Below, in pieces: positions 11,276-22,721 of a stretch of 64,000 nucleotides of DNA. The stretch is from Anastrepha obliqua (Eukaryota; Arthropoda; Insecta; Diptera; Tephritidae), in NCBI RefSeq assembly GCF_027943255.1, contig NC_072893.1, positions 61,350,001 through 61,414,000 on the forward strand, read 5' to 3'. Position 1 is the stretch's first letter; every line of letters begins with the position of its first letter. The position numbers were made by a program, and so were the translations under genes. The notes beneath the pieces are model-generated. The model saw nothing but the letters and a program-made list of their open reading frames with translations. It ran no database searches and was not told where the DNA came from.

Positions 11276-12480
11276 TCAAGTAGCACTTACGTGGCGTTTT
11301 GATACCATAATGTGGTGGGCCATTACCTGTGCAAAGAAAAAATTTTGGGAAGAGAAAATCTTCTTCAGCCATCCAGTGCTGTTGATGTAGTGGAGGAAAG
11401 AAAATGGATCTAGGCTGGAGAATTTCTTCAAGTCATCCCCAAAGCGCACACTAAGGAATCTCAAGCGCCTAGCCGCCAGAGCCGGACATTTGCAGAGAAA
11501 GTGTTCAACAGTCTCTTTCTCTGCAGGATCCCCACAGCTTCTGCAATAGGTATTGTACGGAATTCCAAGCTTCTCCGCATGAGCACTGATCACCCAGTAC
11601 ATTTGTCTTGCGCTTTTTTTAGAAAGAGATTGTGTAGTTTCCCTTTAACAACGGACAAAGGGACGCCGATGTCTGAGAGGAGGACAGCTGAAACCGGTTC
11701 TGTCGACTCCTTCCTGGCAAGCTCGTCGGCAATTTTATTTCCCTCTATATTCCTGTGTCCAGGAACCCAGATAAGGGAGATGTTTCCTGCTCGATCGAGA
11801 TGTTTGAGTTCCTCCTTACAGGAGTTCACCAGAAGAGAGCTGCAATACGGCGACGACAGGGTCTTGATCGCAGTTTGGCTATGGCAAAAAACATTAAGGT
11901 TTCCCTCCCAACAGCGATCCCGAAGCATTTTGCATGCCTGCAGTATCGCGAATACCTCTGCTTGAAAAACGCTGCTCGTTTCCGGCCGTTTAAAGGAGAC
12001 CGAAATGCTGGCTGATTTAGAGAAAACCCCCGCTCCCACTCCAGATTCCATCTTGGATCCGCCAGTGAAGACGGAGGTACTTATATCCTTGCCGACTTTC
12101 CCCTCCTTCCAGCCTTGCCTGCTCGGAAAGATATCCCTAGCACAACCCTCAAAACACAGTTTGCGGATGGAGAGATCAGTGCGAAGAACAGAGAAGGAAG
12201 GGGAGATCTGCTTCAAGATGCTACTATGTTCTACAGGAAATTGTCTCCTGAGGCCAAGCTCCTTTAACCTAATAAGCGCTCTGAGCAGCAATGGATTTAA
12301 CCTGCAGATCTACAGGAAGTGGGACATGTTCTACAAGCACCAGTGATGCTCACACATGCAGTTCTCTTCACTCTCTCTAGTTTAGTGGTGTTGTAGCCCT
12401 TCTGAAGAGCTACTCACCAAACTAGGCCGGTGCGCCATCCTAAATCCCATCATCCTTCTCCATTGCATAGCTCTTCTTGG
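11276..12480 (-). mobile_element. RNase H-bearing LINE (I/LOA-like), copy C
   Basis: Best copy of this family. From 12480 downward: RT-distal block (KLERVKRTACVSITGA) with one stop, a frameshift near 12300, then a 233-codon frame (12291-11593) holding RNase H: FTGGSK near residue 76, SVFQAEVFAILQA near 105, FCHSQTAIK near 134, ISLIWVPGHRNIEGNKIADE near 170. A second frameshift near 11600 leads to the C terminus (11602-11279) with a CxxC...HxxxC knuckle (CRSCGDPAEKETVEHFLCKC). The RNase H is compromised: the first Asp is Gly (TGGSK) and the third is His (FCHSQ), while the Glu and last Asp remain. Endonuclease and the RT core are lost by 5' truncation. Confidence 0.85.
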
Positions 12481-12489
12481 CTGAAGATT

Positions 12490-12745
12490 TTTGCCCGCTG
12501 GAGGTCTCATAATGCTATCAAATGGCAATTTTGTGCTACTTGACGAGTGTCAGACTGGCATTTCAATCATTTTTCCCACCTACCTACCTAATTCTAAGGT
12601 ATCAAGAGTCCAAGACATCAAGCTCATCTGCCATTTCGTTGCTCTGAATGTTCTGATGTTTGGCACTTCAACCATTTGACCCACCTAACTACCTATAAAA
12701 CATACGCTAACGGACTGAGCCTGGACGACTTGGTCGGCGCCCAGA
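12490..12745 (-). mobile_element. LINE RNase H fragment (different family)
   Basis: Minus strand near 12640 reads HQNIQSNEMADELD, the conserved end of a LINE RNase H (WVPGHxNIxGNExADELA). A similar remnant (HRNIQSNDMAYES) lies at 35495-35605 minus, and the two share nucleotide words such as GTTGCTCTGAATGTT. The rest is unreadable. Short and dead. Confidence 0.5.
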
Positions 12746-13014
12746 ACATTAGGCTACTTTCATAATTATCAATGACGTTTTTACTTGTTGAATTGGTAAC
12801 GTAATTATAAAGCGATACCAAATTCTCTTCATAGTTGATAGTTTTTTCATGGCTGACTGGTTTCTGTCTGTTTGAACGGTTAATGAACCCATTTGACTGA
12901 AATTTGGACAGTAAGGTTGTAAGTTTGAAGAAGCATATTGGCTCTTCATTTTCTGAATTTCGGGCAACGTTACGAATTTCATTTTTATTGTTTATTATCT
13001 TTTTATTGTTATAT

Positions 13015-13727
13015 AGGGTGGGCCATGTTAAATTTGCTTTTTGAATGGGCTATAAAAAAAAACGAATCAATATTTTTTCAAACTTTTTTTTATTTTGAAG
13101 ATTGAAAATTGTCATTTATGAATAAAAATAATATCATTAAATTCACTGCCATGACTGGCCTTACAGTTGGCCATTCGATCAACCCAATTTTTAAGCACAT
13201 TTTCGATTCTTTGGGCTCCAATTTCATGAATGCCAACTTTGATTTCGTGTTTTAAATCATCAATCGTTTCTGGATGGTTCGCATAGCATTTGTCCTTAAC
13301 AGCTCCACATAAAAAAAGTCCAATGGGCTTAAATCACAGCTCTGAGGCGGCCAATTGATATCGGGATTTCGGCTGATTATTCGGTTTTCAAAAACGGTAG
13401 CCAAAAGTTCGAGTGTAAATTTGGCAGTGTGACAAGTTGCACCGTCCTGTTGAAACCAAATGTCGTCTATGTCATCCTCTTCAATTTTTGGAAACAAAAA
13501 CTCGTTGAGCTTGTCATGGTTACGCTCGCCATTTACTGTAACCGCGGAAGAAGAAGAAGACTCACCACTTTGGAAATAGGTTTTCAATATTTCCGAATTT
13601 TGTTCAAGCTTATAGCGTCCCATTTCGTAAATGTCAAACTTTTATGAACACATTTGACATGTCATATGTATTACCATTCTCAAAAAAATAGTGGTTCAAA
13701 AAGCAAACGCTATATGGCCCACCCTGT
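13015..13727 (-). mobile_element. DD41D mariner-like element, internally deleted copy 1
   Basis: Ends are AGGGTGGGCCATGTTAAATT (13015) and its partner GCTATATGGCCCACCCTG (13727), with TA after the right end. Minus ORF from 13623: 22 N-terminal residues (MGRYKLEQNSEILKTYFQSG), a serine run, then VTVNGE, WFQQDGATCHTA and DINWPPQSCDLSPLDFF. Counting gives 41 residues between the second and third Asp. The DNA-binding HTH and the first catalytic Asp are deleted. A frameshift after DFF spoils the C terminus. The same deletion joint occurs at 43393-44063, so this is a propagated non-autonomous derivative. Confidence 0.9.
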
Positions 13728-15805
13728 ATTATTTCGTACTTTGTTTAATAAATTAATGCTAAGTGCTAAGAAAAAATTCAATTAAGAAGAAAATAAGGAA
13801 CCCCTCCATATCCCCTTAAATTCTTAAGCTTTTAGCATCAGCTTGCATAATGGACACAGCAGTTTCGACACTTTTAACTACTTTCAATTTTAGTGGCAAC
13901 GCTTTGCGGCACATATGATTCCTACTATGACTACCTACACCTTCCCACTCATATTCGGTTTACGCAATGGATGCTATCAAAACTAATTATTTGCTTGTCT
14001 AAGTGAACTCAGCGCTTAGCAAGATTTCTTCTTAATTTTGTCACCTCATTGTAAAACAACGCTGACTCATTGACATAAAGTTAATTAGTCGCTTCCAATG
14101 TGGCACGAATCAAGGTCATAAAAATGAATTAAGTATCAAGAGTTCAGCGCTTCAGTTTGATATGTATATTTATGTGTTTGTAAGAGAAGATACTTCAAAA
14201 AAGTTTTATTGTAAAGAATTTCGTACTCATCATCGTGCCCACATACGTATGAATGCATATATTCTATATAATTTTTCCCATACTTTTTCCAATTTTTCTT
14301 ACAACTTTTGTGGCGCAAAGTGACTTTGCTAAAATCATATTTTATACACCCATACATAAATGAGTACGTATGTAGCTGTTTTTCTATCTGCCCTTAGTCT
14401 AATATAAATTAGTCTCGCAGTAATTCGAGTGACGCATATTTAAACGCTTTGCCATTTTAAGCGTCAACACGTGCAAAAGTGTCGGCAAACACTTGGGTCG
14501 GCATACCAAAAACAATACGCACATACACAGCTACATATTTAGTTATGCCTAAGGTATAACAGGCTGCCATGGAGCAAGGCACGTGCTGAAGGTGTGACGT
14601 AAAATGTAACTGATATGATGATAGTCTGTTTAAAAATCGCACCAAGTCTGCTTTCTTAAAAATGTTACTTTAACAGGAAATTAAGTGTACGCCCAGTTGG
14701 CATTTCTAACGAAAACGTACGATAAACGTGAATTTCATAAAATATGAAGTAAGTAAAAAGTTCAAAAGCACGTGACCACTAGAAAAAAGAAAGAAAAAAA
14801 ACACTAGAATGCTCTAAATATATGTTGCATTACTTGCTTTAACGTAAATGGAAAAAGAATCTAAGCTCTTTGCTACCGAAAAGCGGACATTGCAGTTACA
14901 TGGGTAAGAGTTCTGGCTATACTAACCTTTCACCTCACCTATGGCACATTTCTGCTAACTACTGACTGCCCGTACACACACGAATGGTCACAAATTGCAA
15001 ACAACACCAATTTTACTTTAAATTTACCTGTCGCACTCAGACACAATCGCAGAAAATTACACAACAATTTCTAATTATATACATATGTATGTGTGCATGT
15101 GAGTAATAATTCGCTTTTTATTTAACCACCAAACATTTCTCTCATTCGCTGCCTTGCTTTGCAGCTCTACTACTTCATGCACAATACAAGAGAATGAATT
15201 ACAAATGTCACAGACAGCCAAAGCTTTCCGACTGCTTCCTTCATTCATTTTTTCAACTACCACTACAATTTCCCTTTACTCAATTCTTCATCTCGGCTCA
15301 CCTTCCTAGCACTCGTTTGTGTGATTTGCTGCTCAGGTGCATGCATTTATTTGATATTTTTCTCATGTCGCAGCAAAGAACATTTGCCAGAGCAGCAGCA
15401 GCACGTGCTGGTATATTTACTATTGCAAAGAGAATTACCGACCCATATTTGTACAGTTGTATGCATGTGGTGCGTAAGTAAATATGTATACTCACACTTA
15501 CATATACGCGTATATACAAATAATATATGTATGTGATTTAAATGAGTAAGTACGCGTAGGTACATTTCTTTATGTTTGTTGTAAATTTCTTATGACATTT
15601 AATTTTCCAAGCTCAACTACGAAGTGGCACCAGCATCTGTTACTGTTGCAGTGGGAGCAGCGAAAAAAACTAATTAGAACACAAATTGCACATAATATCT
15701 GCATGTGGTACGGCTATTCACTAAAAATAGTTATGTATACGCCCAGGGTGCTTGTGAAATATGTAAGTAATTAAGCTGGTGCAGAGAAACCCCTTACGAA
15801 AGATA
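13728..15805. other. No recognisable gene
   Basis: AT-rich host-like sequence with CAG/TG-rich patches (15380-15410). Frames at 14136-15774 on both strands carry no motifs and overlap one another. Confidence 0.45.
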
Positions 15806-17305
15806 GTAAAATATGAACTGTGAATTATGAATTATGAATTTTGAAGTACGATTTATGAATTACGAAACACTAATTTTGAGTTATAAATTTTATGTAATAC
15901 AATAAATGTTGAATTCAAAACGATGAGTTACGATTTAAAAATAGTAAATTATGAATTAACAACTTTCGAGCTATCAAATTTTCAATTATAAAATACGACT
16001 TATGAATTATGAATTACGAATTTAGGTAAATGAATTAAAAATTCTGAGTTAAAAAAAATTAACTTTGAGGTACAAGAATCAGGAATAATAAATGATGAAT
16101 TATGAATTACGAATTGCGTAAATGAATTAAAAATTTTGAGTTATATATTATAAGCTACGATATGAGTTATAACAATTAGTAATAATAAATTACGAATTAT
16201 GTGTTATAAATTACGTACCATAAATCAAAAGTTATGAATTAATAACTAAGCATTTTGAATCATGAGTTAAATATTATGAATTAAAAATTATGAAATCATA
16301 TAAATTGAAAATTATGAATTATAAATTACCAATTACGAGTTATTATTTGTATATTATGAATTATGAATTACAAGTTTTGATATATGAATTAAAAATTTTA
16401 AGTTATATATTATAAATTATGACTTTCAATATATGAATTATGAATTACGTCTTATAAGAGTCGAGTTATGATTTCTAAATTATGAACTATAAATAAATAA
16501 TTACAAATTAAAAATTAGAATTTTAAACTACCAATTACGAATTATGATTTTTAAATTATGAATTACAAGTTTTGATAAATGAATTAAAAAACCGTGATTT
16601 ATAGATTATAAATTATGACTTTTAATGTATGAATTAAGAATCGTCTGTGAGCCATAAATTACGAATTATACATTTATAAATTATGAATTCTGAGTTATAG
16701 ACTTATATGACTTATACAAATTGTGCCTTATAAAATATGCGTTACGATTTGCGAGCTTTAAATGAATTAAAAATGTAGAGTTATAAATTAGGACCTATAA
16801 ATTATAAATTATGAACTAAACTTGATGAATTATGAATTACGAACTATTAAAAATTACGAGATTTCAATTATAAATTACAAATTTTGAGGTGGGAGTTATA
16901 AATTATGGCTTATAAATTATGAGTTATGACTTGTAAATTTTAAATCATAAACTATTTTTTGAAGTATGAATTAAACATAAACTATCATTTGAAGTATGAA
17001 TTAAAAAGTGTGAACTATGAATTACGAACTAAAAATCACTAATTACAAATTTTGACTTATAAACTGAATAATAAATTACGAATTATGAATTATCAATTAT
17101 AACTTATGACTTATATGACTATGAATTTAAAATTTTAAATCGAATGAGATGAGAAAGTATTAATAAATTAGTACTTTATTGGGTGATTGGCCGAGCTCCT
17201 ACTCGTATTCGTTGTATACGTCTTGATATTTTACCAGAAATGAATTTTGAATTAAGAACTATAAATTTAGAATTGTAAATTACTAATTAAAAAAAAAAAT
17301 TATAG
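15806..17305. repeat. Degenerate 7-bp AT-rich tandem repeat
   Basis: About 1.5 kb built of variants of GAATTAT, GAATTAC, GAGTTAT and AAATTAT. From 15821 the heptamers stay in register (gaattat gaattat gaatttt gaagtac gatttat gaattac). Degeneracy is high, so the array looks old. A SINE fragment is embedded near 17179-17242. No coding frame of note survives in it. Confidence 0.85.
17179..17242 (-). mobile_element. tRNA-derived SINE, copy 2 (3' fragment)
   Basis: Reads TTGGGTGATTGGCCGAGCTC, then GTATACGTCTTGATATT and CCAGAAATG: the reverse complement of the family's 3' region, matching the copies at 26800 and 62270. Both ends are lost; embedded in the heptamer array. Confidence 0.65.
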
Positions 17306-18969
17306 ATACCAGTATAAAATAAGATGTTTTGAGTTCTATGCCTCCAGGATACAAATTTAAAACAATTTTGACGCAGCTTGTAAATTTTATACGTTTAGTG
17401 CAATAATATATTTTGTTGCTGTTTTTTGCTTAACCCTCCGTTGGAAACCTTTTTTAAAACCTTCGATAGAAAATTAAATTAAGGGTAGCTTCCGGGAAGC
17501 TCAAGTCGTTAGCTGTAATAGAAATATATTAAATTTAAGTCCAAAGTTGCAAAAGCCAGTCTGGTCAGAACAGGGTAAGTAGTAAGGTAAGATGATAAAT
17601 CTTAATCTAATTTAACTGCTTGTCAACCCGTTGAGTGGGATTTTTGTTTATCAACGTAGTTCAATCGAACACGGCGTGATTGGGTGATCTGCAATTATTT
17701 GTGATATTTTTCGCAGCTATTTTTGGTGTAACCATCGACTTAAAAAGTACTCTAAACTAGAATGCCTTAGTGGGTCTATTCAAAAAAATTCCATGCAACA
17801 TTTAACAGTAAAGTGTTAGCTTTCTATCTCCATCTCTGCGCTCGCTTCCAATTGCTATAACATCGTGAAAAATGTAAATTTTTAAATCTTCTGGTCAAAG
17901 TGAATCTATTAAAGGTTATATTACTTGAGTAAATTAACATTTACATGAATTTACAAACAAAGCAGCAACGAAAAAAAGACTATTTTGACAATTAAAAATG
18001 AAATTGCAAAATCAGCTGCTCTAGCGCTCAGCACCTTGAATAAAATGCTCTTTATGTAAGCGCTTAAAATATGTTTTGAAAAAATACAAATGAAAAAAAA
18101 CCACAGTTGTCGAAAAAATATAAATATTTTATTTATAAAAAATAAAACTTCGATGTTTTTATGAATTTCAACGTTTATTTTATCTCCAGTTAATTTGTTA
18201 CAGTAATGAATAACTCTGCTTGGCATGTTCGTACGAGTATTTCAATTCACACACACCTCCAAGCCTTTGCTCTCTTTTTCTCATCACTTACTCGCACTCA
18301 CCCGCAGTTATGTACACTCGCATTGGCAAAACAAAATGTCGCATAGTTAACCACACACGGTGGCATGCATAAGTCAACGTCATTAACATCAGCTGCTGGC
18401 GAATGGAATGGTAGAAAAAAATAACACCCACACACATACTGACACCACAGCAGAATAGCAGCAGCACTGAATGCATGAGAGAAAACATGAGCTACAGCTG
18501 CAAACCTTTGTCGGGCGCCGGAAACGCGGGCACAGTTCGACAGAGTAGACAAAAAATAAATATTCCAAATGTTTTTTATGCCGCGAAAGTTGCAGATGCT
18601 ATGCAAACGATAATGTCTCCGGCATAAGAAATACCTTTTATATACTATATGGGTGTGTCTGTAAAAGTGAACACTAATGAAAATTATCATAATGTCGCTG
18701 ATAATGACGTTGGTGATGGTGGCGATAATGATGCAATGTGTGCTAAATTCGTAAAATCATTAAATATTAATTAAGCTGGCTGCCAGCTGAAGAAGGAGTT
18801 GCTGGTTGGTTGAGAGAGGGAGAGTGGAGAGCGCGGTAAAGCCATATAAACGGGAATGCAAAAAATCGGCTGAAAATACGAAAATGCGGGTGAACACAGA
18901 GGCAGACGATGAATTTTATAAACGGCTATAGTTAGACAGATAGACAAATAGATAGACAGCTAGAACAAC
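17306..18969. other. No recognisable gene
   Basis: AT-rich, with (TG/CA) patches at 18240-18450 and a GA-rich stretch at 18810-18835. Antisense frames at 18298-18690 have no motif. Confidence 0.4.
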
Positions 18970-19671
18970 ATGCCGAATGAGTCTCCGGGCGTATGCGGAG
19001 AATCGAATTAAAAGAGCGATATGATCAATCCTTTTCTGAGACGAGCGAGAATTGCTCGCACACCTGTGAGAAAACAAATACTCACTCCCGAGCAAGAGCG
19101 CGCTGAAAAGCGTCAATGCGGGCATAATACTCCAGACATGGAAAAAAGCGACACGCAACAGCAGAAGGAAGAGGAAAGGGAGCAAGCGACAAAGCGAGAA
19201 TCAGACGGGGAGCTGCTATGTGTGATGGGAGACAAAATAAAAGAGCTCATTATCAACATTCCAATGAAAGACTTGGTGAGTGAAATGGAGAGGCAGCATC
19301 AGGAAGCATTAGACATGCACAGCATATCTAAGCCACTCACTGTGCGCGCCAATCAAAGCACACAAACCGACAAAATGGAGAACGATCGCAAAAGGCAAGT
19401 AAAGCGAGCCCGCACGGCTGCCAATTGCGGGCGGGATGCGCCAAATTCGCCGCAGCAAATAGCAAAGTGCATTCGCTTAAAATCACCGAGAGGACCAATA
19501 GAGGCCAGGCCTAAAGAGCAACAACACCACTCCAACCAACCAAAAGAGGTAGTTGCTGTACAGAAACAAAGCGTGGCTACAGTAGGCATGAATGCGCCCC
19601 TAGTCGTGCAGGGCACCCAATCATTTTATGTGAATGAAAATTATAAATTGATAACTTGCTGCCTATCATAG
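18970..19671 (+). CDS. Unassigned basic, Gln/Lys-rich protein; possible retrotransposon ORF1
   Basis: Open frame of 216 codons from ATG 19021 to TAG 19669. The same frame has an earlier ATG at 18970 (MPNESPGVCGES) separated by one TAA at 19009-19011, so the start may be 19021 or the longer ORF may be broken. The protein is very polar: PVRKQILTPEQERAEKRQ near residue 16, an acidic/Gln stretch near 45-60, a possible amphipathic helix (GDKIKELIINIPMKDLVSEM near 71), NQSTQTD near 110, then basic runs (RKRQVKRAR). No zinc knuckle, membrane segment or signal peptide. GC content is higher than the flanks, as in coding DNA. LINE ORF1/gag proteins of the I group often look like this, but I recognise no diagnostic domain; a lineage-specific host gene is the alternative. 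Confidence 0.4.
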
Positions 19672-20076
19672 AAGTATTTACTCATTCAATTTAGAGCAGA
19701 ACAGTATTATACGAAATTTGGGAATTTGGGTAAATGAGGAGGTAGGGGATTTGCTTGCATAACCTAACGGCAGGTGTAATGTATAGGCTCCAAAACAAAA
19801 CTATCCATCTGGATAGAAGGCTGTCTGCTGAACGTGGAACTTTCATTAAATCCCTTATATGCCTCTAAGCCGCAGATAACAAAACGTTGAACGTCACAAG
19901 AAAATAATTGCAGTTATGTAATACAATAACTTCGCACAAAGTGCTCCGAATCGCAAGCGGTTTTTCGCACTCCAAAGCTTAGCTAATTTTCACAGTATTT
20001 AAAATATCTTACAGTCCGTTTTACTTGATTAGAGGCAATAATTTTTATGGAAGAAAATGGTAATTAGAGCAACTGT
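19672..20076. other. No recognisable gene
   Basis: Nothing recognised between the ORF and the mariner left end. Confidence 0.45.
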
Positions 20077-21344
20077 CAAGGTGAAGTCCAAAATAAGCAA
20101 GACTGAGCTAAAATAGAAACGACATGAGCTTTCTGATTACTTTGAGTTTATTTATTCGAAATAGTCTCCTCTGGCCTCGATACACTGTTTTGCCCGATCT
20201 AAAAGCTTTTTGAAAGAGTGTTTCACGTCATTGACCGGAATGTCCTTCAGGATGTCGATGCAAGCCCTTTGGATGTCCTCTACGTACGCAAAACGTTTTC
20301 CTTTCATGGCCAAATGCAATTTTCCGAATAGGTAGAAGTCACAGGGAGCCATATCAGGCAAATATGGTGAGTGATTAATGGTGAAATTGCGATTTCTAGT
20401 CAAAAAATCCATCACAAGAATGAATCGATGAAAGCGCCAGCTTCCTCCTTCGCGGTATTCATTGCGAGTTCCACGATTGCGATGCAACAAAGGCTTCAAA
20501 ACGCCAAGATAGAAAATTGCATTGACGGTTTGGCCCATTGGCACGAACTCCTTGGGCACGATTACCTTGGAATCGTAAAAGCAAATGAGCATCGACTTGA
20601 TTTTTGACTTCTTCAAACGCGATTGTTTGGGTGGTGGCTCGACTGGGGCCTTCTATTCAGCACTTTGATGCTTACTTTTAGGTTCATGTTGGAGACTCCA
20701 CGTTTTAGTTACAATGCTGCAAAGGAAGTTCTCGTTTTTTCTCGTCTCTTTAATCAGGTCTTTCGATTGTTGAATTCTGAGCAATTTTTTGTCCTCAGTT
20801 AACTTGTACGGAATGAAACGTGCACAGACATTTCGTAAGCCCAAATGATCAGTTTAAATGCGATAAATCGATGTTTTGGAGATATTTAGCTCCGATTCCA
20901 CGAATTTCAACGACGATTTCGGTTCATTTTTGATAAATTTACGAACAATTTCAATGGAGTTTTCGGTGATTACTGATTTTGCGCGGCCCGTATGTTCATT
21001 GTCATTTATATCCTCATGTCCACTCATGAACTCTGGCACGAGACAGACAATCATTGCTATAAAATTTTTGCATCACTTCAAATGTTCCGGTAAAGGTTTT
21101 ACCGATTTTAACACAAAATTTGATATTAGCACTTTGTTCGAAACTCATTTTTGTACCGATGATACAAACATACTGACACTTTAGACACAATAACTTCGCT
21201 TCCACTGAACCGAATGTCACCAAGCTTTCAATGGAAGTCAGCTAGGGATATATATTAACTTCCAACGCATTAATTCATTAGAAAGATGACGCCATCAAAA
21301 ACGTTTTTATGACCTCTGTCTTGTTTATTTTGCACTTCACCTTG
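20077..21344 (-). mobile_element. Full-length mariner (DD34D-type), inactive
   Basis: 1268 bp, the usual mariner length. Inverted ends: CAAGGTGAAGTCCAAAATAA (20077) and the complement of CAAGGTGAAGTGCAAAATAA (to 21344, followed by TA). Minus-strand transposase from 21148 in pieces: MSFEQSANIKFCVKIGKTFT, then the HTH (LNISKTSIYRI), GLRNVCARFIPYKLTEDKK, then 20616-20155 with STOP-free KIKSMLICFYDSK, SPYLPDMAPCDFYLF (third Asp) and LLDRAKQCIEARGDYFE. The first catalytic block (normally TGDExW) has lost its Asp (VTKTW), and the second (HDNAPSH) is replaced by unrelated residues after GSWRF. Several frameshifts. It would bind its ends and cut at TA sites if intact; this copy cannot catalyse. Confidence 0.9.
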
Positions 21345-22697
21345 TATATTCCTGTCAATTGCGAGCCAACGTTTATACTGATGGTTTTTTGTGTTTTTGG
21401 AAACTCCCACCCAAATTTTCCGTCAAATACTTTCGTAGCGCATTTAGTATCATAATGTCGTATTCACAAGGAGTCTTTGGACTTTTCTTAAAAGGGATTA
21501 AAGACAAAATTAATCCGATCCACATAATGCATTGGAAATAATATTCTAACATCTACTATCTATTATCAAAATTTGGAAACTGTGACCCACAAAACCTTTG
21601 TTCCCGAAAAATGCACTTTCCGGCTTATGGGGTCACTTTCCAGTCCAAATTAAAAAATTCTCATTTTTTGTAGTGCGACATTATAAAGAATTCTACTCCG
21701 CCTGAACTTATCCACTGTTATACCTGTCTCCACTTTCCTTTTGTTTCTTTTCGTTGCGTACTGGTAATTATTACGGTGAATATTTGTTTTATTTACTGCC
21801 AACAAAGTCATTTTATTTAATTTAAATGACTATGGCCATAAATCAGCAACAAACAGGTGCACTTAGTGAAAATTGGTGCCATAATAGCAACTCGGTGTAA
21901 GGGAAATTATTGCAAGAATACTTAATGAAGGTCATTTAGGGGCATTAGCCAATTCTGGGGTTGCGTAGAAAACAACTCAGCTACAACTCATGCACTTTAA
22001 TTTCCCAAAGCAGATTCCTTTCTGGTTTTATTATTCTTCGTTAATTGTTGCTGCTTGAGGCACTTGTTGCTTTGTTAGATCATTCTCACTGAAATACATT
22101 TGCGTCGTATGCAGCATCAATGAATAACCAATTTTTTTAGTACTTCATTTTTTACAACTAGAATTTTTGAATAACTAACAATCGGCATCTTGTTTCACAC
22201 AGGTTTATCGTAACAGGAACATATACATATACATTTGAAACGATGGTCCGAACGGATGAACAGACTGCACATTTGCACAATGAAATCTAATAATTCATGC
22301 ATAAAATTAACTTTTTATTAAATTTTTATAATATTTTAATGTTTTGCAGCTTTTTCAAAAAGGATCCAAAACATGGCTATTTGTTAAACAATGAGATCTA
22401 AGATCCAAACCGGTCACATTAAGTGTTTGTCCTTGAGTTAAAAATGGAAGATTATTAAGATTCTTGGAATCAGAACACTCTCTACATCATCACAGCCAGT
22501 CAAAATTGCACATTCACTCAAATGCGTTCTAAGCGCTTTGATCAACCAATAATGATAGATTACAAAATTTGTCCATCAAATTTGTGAGAGTAACTTCGGC
22601 TGCCATGCCTTCGGGGATTCGCCAGCAGAATTCTGTCCGCTCATCTTCCACGTATTCTTACGCTAATCCAATCAGTCGTTCTTCAGATAGCAATGAA
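21345..22697. other. No confident gene
   Basis: AT-rich. The only coding-like patch is the 38-codon serine-rich frame at 22605-22721, listed separately. Confidence 0.4.
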
Positions 22698-22721
22698 GGT
22701 AATAGTCTGGTCAAATACTAA
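22605..22721 (+). other. Possible short coding exon, Ser-rich
   Basis: ATG at 22605 opens 38 codons (MPSGIRQQNSVRSSSTYSYA...) in a locally GC-richer patch and reads into the left end of the MITE. A donor-like AAG|GTAATA lies at 22696-22703. No partner exon or motif found; could be chance. Confidence 0.2.

Noticed and set aside
11501..12346. Plus-strand frames of 86-154 codons
   Set aside because: Antisense shadows of LINE copy C.
15806..17305. Telomeric repeat tract
   Set aside because: The unit GAATTAY is not the insect telomere pentamer TTAGG and is highly degenerate.
18298..18690. 130-codon minus frame
   Set aside because: Low-complexity CA/TG composition, no motif, overlapping alternative frames.
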